A model generated the notes under the pieces. It had not been told where the DNA came from. It saw only the letters and a program-made list of their open reading frames with translations, and made no database searches. Below are positions 55,871-64,000 of a stretch of DNA of 64,000 nucleotides, piece by piece. The position numbers and the translations under genes were made by a program. Position 1 is the first letter of the stretch. Each line of letters begins with the position of its first letter. The stretch comes from Micrasema longulum (lineage: Eukaryota > Arthropoda > Insecta > Trichoptera > Brachycentridae): positions 124,001 to 188,000 of the forward strand of contig JAGVSM010004882.1 in the NCBI GenBank assembly GCA_022494885.1, written 5' to 3'.

Positions 55871-56095
55871 AACAATGTTTGAGTATGTCCAAATGCTTGC
55901 AGACTGGCTGGATTTTCTCCCTAGGGAGTTATTTATATTTAAACTTATTGCAACAGAGACGAAACACATTTTTGAGAAGTCAATATTGAGGTCTAGGCAT
56001 TTACAGGGCTTACGACCTGTCATTGGCTAGTTTAATAAATGCCCAGACCTCCATAATCCGTCCTCAAAATTGTTTTCTCTCTCTGTTGCACTATG
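55871..56095. mobile_element. Fam-A, compact foldback
   Basis: Forward from ACAATGTTTGAGTATGTCCA through GATTTTCTCCCTAGGGAGTT, CAACAGAGACGAAACACATT, GAGGTCTAGGCATTTACAGG, CCTGTCATTGGCTAGTTTAA. At about 56035 it turns back inverted: AAATGCCCAGACCTCCATAA, CCTCAAAATTGTTTTCTCTC, CTGTTGC. The inverted arms are about 70-90 bp. Confidence 0.87.
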
Positions 56096-56562
56096 TTTGA
56101 CTATAACTTAAGTTACTAAAAATATAAAGTTGTACGAGTAATTGTAATCAATATTAATTAGTTTACCCAATTGGTGTTTTGGAAGCACTTGTTTTATGAT
56201 TTTTCATTTTAGTATTTGAATTCCTATGAGTTCATCAAGTTTAGCATTTCAAGAATTAAAATTTAACTAAAAAAGGTTAAATCAAAACGTTCCTCATAAA
56301 CCGTGATTTTATGTGTGTTTTTATTGCCCATGTCTTTTTCGCACTGATAATAATGGTATACGTAAAAATTGAATCAATAGATGTTATTAAATATTAAATA
56401 ACATTAAGCGAAATGTTTGACCACAAACAAAGCTTTAAATACTAAAACTATTTATAAGAATAATAATATCAGCGAGTACGGCCTTAAAAGCAAAACATTA
56501 TAAAAAACCAAAAATTAAGTATAAAATCACATCGTTTAATTTTTATTTTTATCAGTGTAACA
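56096..56562. other. unassigned AT-rich sequence
   Basis: GACCACAAACAAAGCTTTAA (about 56415) resembles motifs at 28516 and 56712. Nothing else is recognised. Confidence 0.4.
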
Positions 56563-56695
56563 ACTATGGTGATGGTGTATAGTGGGTTGCGTATGCTGGT
56601 TTCATTTGTGTCCTGACGATGAGATGTAGAGTCTCGAAACCGGTAGACATAGAAGAGTCGGTAAGTGGCTATATACAAATATTTAATAAAATATA
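56563..56695 (+). mobile_element. Fam-E tail (copy 3)
   Basis: Plus strand: ACTATGGTGATGGTGTATAG, TGTCCTGACGATGAGATGTA, GAGTCTCGAAACCGGTAGAC, GAGTCGGTAAGTGGCTATAT, then ATATTTAATAAAATA. The AT-rich end suggests this is the 3' end of a retroelement. It keeps the ribozyme-like core best of the three. Confidence 0.75.
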
Positions 56696-56700
56696 GTAAC

Positions 56701-57304
56701 ATGTTAATTTAACCACAAAGTTAATGCGTTAAATAGTAATAATATGAACCCATAGGCTATTTAATCTACAATAGTTTCCGCATAATTGGGATTTAATGAA
56801 AAATCCCTCTAATATCTGAACAATGAATTATATTCAATTTAAGTTGTATTATTCTAAGTTGGTCGGCTTTGAGATGAACCCTAGCGAAACTTAATAATTT
56901 CGATTTAGCGTCTTGTTCATTTATTAACCTAGGAGAGTTTAATGCGTTGGAGCACAGTCGTTACACCAAGATATACAAAATACATCGGATTTTTAATTAT
57001 AAATAAGAGTCAGGAAACAATACTTACGTCACGTATGGTTTGGTCAGTATAATAAAATACGCGTACCTTCAGAGGAGAGTTGGACACGCTTCTATGGTTT
57101 CCCAAATTAGCGAAGGAAAGCGCACCGGGAGATGGAGCACACAAATAGCTAATTAGTGCCGCCTTGACTAACAAATCACTTCTACCGACTGCGACTGCGA
57201 CTGCGACTGTGCACTAGCTAGTAGCTAGCGGTCAGTAGTTTTGTCCATTGCCTTTACCTGTGCGGGGAATTAATACTCCTATATCCAGATATTTTTACTT
57301 TTGT
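56701..57304. other. unassigned sequence with a 6-bp tandem repeat
   Basis: GACTGC units at about 57187-57210. The segment 57060-57260 is less AT-rich. No gene recognised. Confidence 0.4.
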
Positions 57305-57380
57305 AGAAGAGCATATGAAGTGTAGGCCTTTACGTGACCTGGTTTAAGTGACCAATTTGTACATTGTGTAAGTTTCTGTT
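57305..57380 (+). mobile_element. degenerate Fam-A fragment
   Basis: GAAGTGTAGGCCTTTACGTG, ACCTGGTTTAAGTGACCAAT, TTGTACATTGTGTAAGTTTC follow the Fam-A order with a deletion across the ACAGGGCTTATGACCTGTC section. Confidence 0.65.
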
Positions 57381-58369
57381 AAAGTACCTGTCAATTTTGG
57401 TAAAACCTTCAGAGGCCTAAATCCGGTACTTACTCGCAATTTATTCAGGACTCCAAATATATTGATTTGCCCACCATATACTGCACCCCACTTCTGAGGG
57501 CTTCAGTCTTCTCGGCGGTGCGGTGAAAAGTTGCTCATTGCCGAACGAGAAGAACTGTCCGAAGGAGCCCTCTCTAATCCGGTAGCCTCGACATCTTTGT
57601 GATGAAAGAAGGTAATCCAGAGGTAGGTAATATGTACTCCGCTGTATCGAGGAAAAGAGAAAAGCAAATTCTTCACTGACTGGGATTCAATTGAATAGAA
57701 ATTATCAATTCGCCGAAATGATTACGAAACTTTTGCTATTATTTTTGGAAGACACCAGAAAACATTATTGACTAATGAATTAAATTATTTGTCAATAATG
57801 AATTAGGATAAAATGAAGTTTCCATACATTCCGATTGGACATTTTGACTACGACCCACGCGTTTGTTCTAAACTGTTCGATCGAAAGAGCAACATCGGCC
57901 GTATCCTCTTTTTAGAATGCTTCGAGTTTGTAGAGAAATTTCTTCATATAACCTGTAAGGATTTGTTTCTACAGCAAAGATGTATTCAGCAAGCAGTTCA
58001 TTCACTCTTTCTAAGACTTTTAGATATAACGCAGTATCAATGGCGTTTCTGCCTGGACCATGTTATTCAGCAGTACTTGTTGCTAGGCTAAAAAGAAATC
58101 TTCGTTTTAACACCGACGTAATATTTTGAGGGGTAATTTATCTAAAAACCAACCAAAGAGTCATAAGGGTATACTAAAATATTTATTTAATATTTTCTTT
58201 ATACTCCGTTTTAATCAAGAAAGGTTTTTTTATATTTGGATATATTAGCTGTTTTGTTTGATGAATACATTTTTGTTCGGTAATTCATTTGCAATGTTAT
58301 ACGTTGTTGTGTTAACGTTTCGTGCCTAGATACACAACATCTCATATCACATCATAGAGAGGGTCTTAC
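57381..58369. other. unassigned sequence with frames on both strands at 57813-58091
   Basis: A 92-codon plus frame (57813-58091, starting ATG) has no motif I know. The opposite strand has an open stretch of about 65 codons reading GPGRNAIDTALYLKVLERVN, faintly like the region before the catalytic part of a LINE reverse transcriptase. Neither is strong enough to call. Confidence 0.2.
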
Positions 58370-58606
58370 CAGGGCCCGTATTACAATGAGAATTTAACAT
58401 TTATCTTCAATTTTATCTGCAAACTAAAATTATGTTTTCTGAATGAAAAATATAATAAGAAGGTAGGTATATATTTTTTTAAACATGTTCAGTTTACAGG
58501 TTACCGACGAAGATACAAATATAAGCATTTTGTACATAAACATAGATTTTAAATTATACCGTCTCAATATGTATCGATGAAGATTGCGTTTGTAATCGTG
58601 GCCCTG
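58370..58606. mobile_element. Fam-C MITE (copy 2)
   Basis: Left CAGGGCCCGTATTACAATGA; right, reverse-complemented, CAGGGCCACGATTACAAACG. Interior matches 26977-27225: TTCAATTTTATCTGC, AAATTATGTTTTCTG, AAACATGTTCAGTTTACAGG, TTACCGACGAAG. Confidence 0.88.
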
Positions 58607-59214
58607 CGAGTTTATGTACGTAACGGAAAATGGCAGCATTCAAAAAGGGCGCGGCTAAGACTAGCAGGTTCCGCATTCAACAGTATGAAAGTTATATGGA
58701 AATCACAAATTTATTTGGTGAAAACTAAGTGTCACCTTTACCTGTGGTGGAAAAAATAATTTTCACGTGGATGCGGGACGCAAAATAGCGAAGGTGAAGC
58801 CCTAGGGCTTCTACTGTATTATTGAGGAAAGTAGACTATAATTAAATTTAATGAAAATAAGTGGGTATCTTCGATATGCGGGATGCAGTGTCAATTGGTC
58901 ACAACCCCTGCAAATGAGTTGGATTAGAAAAGATGCTACTAACCTGGTTCTCGTTCTTGATGGACTTGTCGGATCTGACTTGACACTTGCGAACGGCACT
59001 AACACGATGGCTGGCCCCGATCTGGAGCTCAACACTGATGGTTGGTGGAAACAAAGTTTTATAATGCGGCACACATTTAACGAAATAAGTGTGTGGTGTA
59101 AGACACGAGGTTTAAATGTGGCGGGTGATCAAAGGATAATGAGGTGGGATGTGAACAGTGGTTGTGGGTAAAAAGGATGTAGAAGTTGTGACAATAGTTG
59201 ACCCATGCATACCC
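58607..59214. other. unassigned; overlapping open frames on both strands
   Basis: Plus frame 58851-59171 (106 codons) and an 87-codon minus frame overlap. No recognised domain. The plus frame lies upstream of a LINE fragment in the same orientation and might be part of that decayed element, but no LINE motif is visible in it. Confidence 0.25.
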
Positions 59215-59440
59215 TCATAATTCGCAACCAGCCTGCACAGCACCTATTTTCCTCTACGGATGCGAATCATAGTATCTCACTAGGGCCCAAAACAGCAAAC
59301 TATCGAGTTATGAGAATAGATGCCTCAGAAGAATACTGAGTGTGCGGTGGTCCGACTCTGTAAGAACTGTAGAATGACAATCACCATAAAGCGGAGGCAA
59401 TGCAGCTGGCTAGCCTATATACCTTTAACGGATGCCTCTC
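59215..59440 (+). pseudogene. LINE ORF2 fragment after the polymerase, decayed
   Basis: Plus strand: PIFLYGCES (stop) YLTRAQNSKLSSYENRCLRR, ILSVRWSDSVRT (59248-59360). This corresponds to the LLYGCExW, LSxxFExRCLRRILGVRWSDxxRN block of insect LINEs. About 30 bases on, RRQCSWLAYIP resembles the WLGHVLRM block. One stop and one likely frameshift are present. It is a different LINE type from 6.4, 27.8 and 52.3 kb, judged by the RWSD motif. The following ~200 bp (to about 59640) may be more of the same, unrecognisable. Confidence 0.8.
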
Positions 59441-60204
59441 GAGAGCCTCAACCACGCTTGCATACTTTACAAGGCATCAGGTTCTCACGGTGCTAGACGT
59501 CTACGGCGGATGGTTCGTTGGTAGCTCATGTCGCGGACCTGACTTGGGATTACACACATTTGGCCGCAGAGGTGTGGAGACCAGGAGACCTTATTATGCT
59601 CCACCTAGGCAGTGGACTAAGTTATTTTCATGTACCTACCTGGTGATGAGGTTTGAGCAATTGTTTGTTTGGATAACTTGTAAAAGGTCAAATGAGAGAA
59701 CAATAATATTTGAAAAGTTTAATACTTTTACCTGAGATATTAAAGCTAAGCTTTACGGCCCGTGGTCAGCAGCGCGTTCAGTGCCTAATTAGCACGAGCT
59801 TGCAATAAAACAAAATTTCCGGAGTTCGATTCACGTAACTTTCTAAATGCATTTTATTACTTTTATTTTTAGTTTATTTTTTAAATTGCTAGTGGCAATA
59901 AGTCCGCTATTTAACCATGTATACCTTTTTTATTTTCTATTTATCACATTGCATATTATGGTTAAAAAATATTTCTTTTTATTATTATTTTATAGTCAAA
60001 AAGAAGGTTTATAAAAATTGAAAACCAACGTAAACTTACAAAAGATTTGAGTAATATGTAATTTTTTTTATTTTTCAAACCCCGTTTGGGTTATATAATA
60101 ATACTATGAGGTCTAGTCATTTTACGTCTCGTCTGGTAAGCGAAGGTCTTGTCAATACAACCGGCGCGCGCGGCCCCTAGAATGGTATCTACATGATGTA
60201 CACA
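59441..60204. other. unassigned sequence
   Basis: A 111-codon frame (59400-59735, ATG start) begins inside the LINE remnant but is in another phase; not called. The GC-rich word CCGGCGCGCGCGGCCCC lies at 60160-60177. Confidence 0.35.
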
Positions 60205-60214
60205 TTTTTTCAAA

Positions 60215-60545
60215 AATACACGGAATTTGTTATATAATACTCGAAACATTTCTGGAACACACTTTTTGGTATGGCCTTCAGTTCCGTCACCGATTCAGTC
60301 TTTATCTCCTCTTTGCTTGCGAAACGTCATCCTTTCATAGTCCTCCTCATCTTTGAGAACAGGAAAAAGTCGCAGAGGGCCAATTCCGGTGAGCGCGGTG
60401 ACTAAATTATCAATGCGGTTTGGTTTTTTGTCAAAATGTCGCGAACATGCCACGAGACGTGAGCGGGCGTCCTTCATTTTCGCTCTAGAATAATCTTGAA
60501 AATTCGCCGATAACAGCAAAACGCGTCTTACTAGTTTGTTTGTCG
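60215..60545 (-). pseudogene. mariner transposase C-terminal pseudogene
   Basis: Minus-strand segments: RTPAHVSWHVRDILTKNQTA, then SPRSPELALCDFFLFSKMRR, TMKG, RFASKEEIKTESVTELKAIP, KSVFQKCFE. They match the C-terminal half of animal mariner transposases (APAHxS, FLxKNxT, SPDLAPCDFFLFPKxK, RFxSxEEIKxxSxxxLKxIP, FQxCFExW). The third catalytic D of SPDLAPCD is replaced by E in SPELALCD, and at least two stops interrupt it. No terminal inverted repeats were found nearby, so it is a fragment. It is a different mariner lineage from the element at 35.7 kb. Confidence 0.9.
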
Positions 60546-62490
60546 AAAACCTACAATGATTCTTAAATGTCTGAAAATTGATAGATTCATTAATAACATG
60601 TGTAGGTAGAGGGAAAAATGGCTTTTACAATTATTACGAAATTAAAATATTCCATGTATTTTTTTAATAAAGCTCCTATGCCAAGTGCTTCGAATTTCAT
60701 ATTCACTTCTCAAAAACGATCTCCATTTCTGGCATAATATGTATTTCAATCAGCAAATACTAACTATAAGTAACAATGATGTCCCTATATCAAAAGAATG
60801 AATGAAATATTTTTATCTTTGTCGGAAGAACATACGGATAAATAAATTAGTACCTAGTTTAAAAAAAAAAATTAAGAGTTTTTCAAATTCAATGTTAGGA
60901 TTCTTGAGTTTTCATGAGGACTCATTTTTCAGTGCTTTCTTTTATTTTGAAAGTACTTGGATGTATAAAATAATACAAAAGAGAATCCCTAGCGTGCCCT
61001 TGGGGTGATTTTCACAAAAATGATACTTAATAAATTATTAAATTTTATTAGGCAAAATGCAACAAAACCATTGCAAATCAGTAAAGTTGCAAATTCAATA
61101 TTCTTGCAATACAGTCATTGAAGGAATGTATGTAGTACCAATGGAAGGAAATGGTATTATTTTTTATATACTATTTTGTCCTTCTACTTTTATTAATTCT
61201 ACAAGAAAGCTTTATAACCTCCAATTTCAGATGATGTATGGTTGTTTCTCCGCTATTCTGTCTGACGTTTGTTGTCTAAACTCTAAACTGATATCTCTTT
61301 TCATGGGTTTTAGATACTTGAAAGTTAACAGACTGAAACAACGCTTACCGAAACTGTTAATGTGAAAAACCTTTCTAAACAGCAAATAGTTAAATAAATG
61401 TAGAAGTAGGTAATTATTAGGTGAGCAACTAAAAGGTAAAACAATGGTTTAAACATCATTGAAAGTATTTTGTAACAAATATCCACAATTCACCGTTTCT
61501 CCGTAGGGATATGCGTTTGATAAAAACTCACTTTACATTGCCTCCGCTACTACGAGTATTAACTATTCATTTTCTTATGCGCACACGCCGATAATTCGGA
61601 CTTTGATGAGTATCTTATAAAGAATGCGTTGAATTCGGTCATGCCATAGTTTTCCCGGTTTTTTTTCCGTATGTATTAAAGTAAATATCCCAAGTAAAAT
61701 AATTTCATTTGCCATTACACACTAAAATTTATTCAAATAATTGACAGAACAGGTGGCTTAGTTTTATTTAAAACATCATTTCACTCGTAGTTTCGTACTT
61801 CAGTGCCTCGATTATGAACGCTATCTTCGTCTGTATATATATTTTTTAAATTATTTATCGAAATAAGCCAATGAATGATCGCTAAAAATTAGTCCACGTT
61901 CCTTACGTCATTAACATTTAAAATAGTTCTCATTTATATTTTAAATAGGCTTCTTTGATAAAAAGTTCCCCCTTCAAAGCTATTATAAACTCCAATAAAT
62001 CCTAACTAAAGCAAAAAATGCTCGCTTAAATATGATTTTTACATAACTTTTAACCATTGCTAAAATGATATGCTTCACGATTGTCTGCATTTATCTACTG
62101 AGGTACTACGTAGCGATTAAAAAGCCGGCTCTCGATGCGTTCTCTCATAAAAATAGTAAAACAGATGGAAAAAATATCATAACAAAATATATTTTTTACA
62201 GTGGTAACTTTTTAACTATAGGACAGAATCTAACGAGATTATTTTTGCATCTAGCCGCTAGTTTCTCATAATCTGACAGTTATGTCGGAATAAAATTTGT
62301 CTTCAAAATCGACTTTTTTTTCTCTCATATTTTTAATAGGCTATTTAAAAAAAAAGTGCCAACCTAAAAACGATGAAATTTTTTAATTAATCATAATTAA
62401 AAGAAAAATTGCTAGGTGGAACAAAATTTTTAACACTTTTAAGGCGTAGATAAACGTATCGAGGAGTTCTATACCCGTTGGTATAGACCG
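60546..62490. other. unassigned AT-rich sequence
   Basis: Nearly 2 kb with no recognised gene or repeat. A 102-codon plus frame at 61057-61365 (Met start, hydrophobic patch near residue 40) has no motif I recognise. Confidence 0.4.
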
Positions 62491-62501
62491 ATGTACTGAC
62501 A

Positions 62502-62722
62502 TTAAAACTTGATGGTGGGGGTATCGATATTGTATCTTTGTAGTCGGTCGGGAGAATTTTTTCTTCAACTATGACGTATTTAAGAGCGTAGATATGTGTA
62601 CCGTGACTTACGCTTCCCCTTGTTTCATATTAATGTATCTTCCCAAAACTTAAAGGTGGGGGGTCGGTAGTATATCTTTGTAATCGCTAGAGCGAATTTA
62701 TCTTTAACTATACCGCCAAGGT
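62502..62722. repeat. two direct copies of a ~75-bp unit
   Basis: AAAACTTGATGGTGGGGGTA...TATCTTTGTAGTCGGT...CTTCAACTAT (62502-62571) recurs as AAAACTTAAAGGTGGGGGGT...TATCTTTGTAATCGCT...CTTTAACTAT (62646-62716). About 145 bp separates the unit starts. Confidence 0.85.
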
Positions 62723-62751
62723 GAAGGTATGACGTCTTTATCTTCCTATTA

Positions 62752-62776
62752 TAATTGAGGCCCTGGAGTATTCCAT
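62752..62776. mobile_element. possible Fam-C right end
   Basis: ATAATTGAGGCCCTGG resembles the right terminus of Fam-C (TGTAATCGAGGCCCTAG). The matching left end was not found, so this may be a solo end. Confidence 0.4.
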
Positions 62777-64000
62777 ATTCCGTGCCAAAGAGCTCGCGAC
62801 CGCAAATGCACGTTCATCGAATTCAGTGCCTCGCGCTGTACTGTAATGTACAGGTATATGTACTCGTATAGTGACTTTTCCTATCGCTGAAGATGCATGT
62901 CGCTGATCTAAGCGGATGCACAGTTTTGTGGATATTCCGGAGCAGCGTTGTGCACTCAGCCAACAATGTTCTTAGTCCACCCTCAGCTGTTCATTCGTTC
63001 CACTTTTGCAAACCAACTTCTTTTCGTGCTTCTTCTCTGGAGATTATTAGTTTAAAGTTAATAAATATCAGTTGTGTTTGTAAAACTAACTACAATAACT
63101 AGTAGTAGTAACTATAATAAAGTTTAAGAAAATTAAAGTTTGAGTAAACTTAACTCTGCAACTGGCTTAAATTCACCAAATAAGTTAACAACAAAAAACG
63201 CAAAGAAGTTAATAAAATACACTAGTGATCAAAAACAATATATTTTGTTATCTTTTGTTGGTTTTTCATTTTTATTTAGGGGCGCGCAGTATCTAGTACC
63301 TACCTATCCCTAGGTTCGAGTACAAGATCTAACGTATTACTTTCTTATTTTGATAATTTCTTCTACATAAACATAGTATGTTATGGTCGGTCCAAGGATT
63401 TAATGATTGTTATTGTCAAAAATTGTGTTTTATAAATTTTGAGTAATCCTATGGCAGCCGTGTTTTTTTGGTAATAAACTTTGATGGTTATGGCTTCTAG
63501 ACTTGGGTGAAGTAACTGTAAACGAGTTTCATGGGACCGGCCATATTATGCTTGTGCTCACTACACTAAACCACCTATACCCGCACATATTACAAACTGA
63601 TAAGGATTCGTACAACTTGACAGTCGACAGGTTTTTATATCTTTAGAAATATTTTATGAAATATCTTTAGAAATATTTTATGAAACTAAATTGGCACGAT
63701 AGTAATGATAATAATAATAAAACTTTAAATTTATGCGATGAAAATATAATTTCAAAACTTATCTTGTCTCAAAACTCAAAGTTGGCTTGATTATATTACA
63801 CATTTACAGCGTAAATAAGTGTTTTTCCATTTTTTGTATTACATTATTTGCGTTAATGTTTAGTCCATCGCCGAAACTTGAAGAGATATAATCGATTAGT
63901 ATAATTAGATATCTCACATATATTTTGATCAAAAAGTGCTTTTTAAATGGACTTTGACATAATTGTCATTTAAAGCAGCATTTATTTGAATCATAGATTT
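62777..64000. other. unassigned sequence
   Basis: No gene recognised. A 69-codon plus frame at 62893-63102 has no known motif. Confidence 0.4.
63637..63684. repeat. perfect 24-bp tandem duplication
   Basis: ATATCTTTAGAAATATTTTA plus TGAA occurs twice in a row with no differences, suggesting a recent slippage or duplication event. Confidence 0.95.

Noticed and set aside
58851..59171. 106-codon plus frame considered as an immunoglobulin-like exon (WIRKD, GDQRI)
   Set aside because: Only two short chance-level resemblances, no cysteine-tryptophan spacing, and an equally long frame on the opposite strand.

Overview
The window looks like gene-poor, AT-rich (roughly 30% GC by eye) nuclear DNA from an insect, most likely a moth or butterfly. 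Grounds: many tRNA-headed SINEs, LINE 3' tails ending in AATAAATAAATAA, mariner and Helitron fossils, and frequent short TAGGTACCTA-like words. The order-level guess is inference; 'eukaryote, probably insect' is firmer. I found no intact host gene, no rRNA, no convincing free tRNA gene, no operon structure and no CRISPR. Open frames are short (at most 136 codons). The only ones with recognisable protein similarity are pieces of transposable elements, so the sequence is probably intergenic or a long intron.

Mobile-element families, using names made up here. SINE-1: tRNA-Gly-like head, ATG-rich tail, sometimes with an extra ~120 bp 5' leader; about 15 copies or pieces. SINE-2: a second tRNA head, 8 copies. 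SINE-3: tRNA-Val-like head and poly(A) tail, 2 nearly identical copies. SINE-4: 1 copy. Fam-A: ~340-400 bp, no coding capacity, inverted, foldback or directly repeated ends, about 14 copies. Fam-C: ~245 bp MITE with GGGCC-type inverted ends, 2 copies plus one end. Fam-E: a conserved structured tail, 3 copies. LINE 3' ends from several clades and fossil DNA transposons make up the rest.

Layout. 1-6.8 kb: LINE tail with a 45-bp tandem array, SINE-1 copies, and the C-terminus of a LINE polymerase on the minus strand. 7-13.2 kb: LINE tails, a SINE-1 with a perfect 9-bp target duplication, a TIR element carrying a nested SINE-2, and a GC-rich patch. 13-18 kb: mostly unique AT-rich DNA with one Fam-E. 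18-22.9 kb: dense SINE-1, Fam-A and LINE. 23-28.5 kb: SINE-3, a decayed Helitron helicase cut by a Fam-A foldback, a Fam-C MITE, a LINE C-terminus, and Fam-E split by SINE-3. 28.5-35.6 kb: scattered SINEs and a Fam-A foldback. 35.7-37.1 kb: a full-length but dead mariner with both inverted repeats and TA duplications. 39-44.4 kb: SINEs, two overlapping perfect palindromes beside a GC-rich island, and a dimeric satellite. 44.8-52.8 kb: Fam-A, SINE-1 and SINE-2 clusters, a Fam-A copy split by a TTAA-flanked piggyBac-type MITE with an 82-bp internal hairpin, and a LINE C-terminus. 54-64 kb: Fam-A, Fam-E, Fam-C, a LINE fragment and a second mariner fossil.

There is no gene network to describe. 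What can be read is the order of transposon insertions, given by nesting, TSDs and truncations. The least ordinary items are Fam-A's architecture, the hairpin-bearing piggyBac-type MITE, the paired palindromes, and the ribozyme-like fold in Fam-E.
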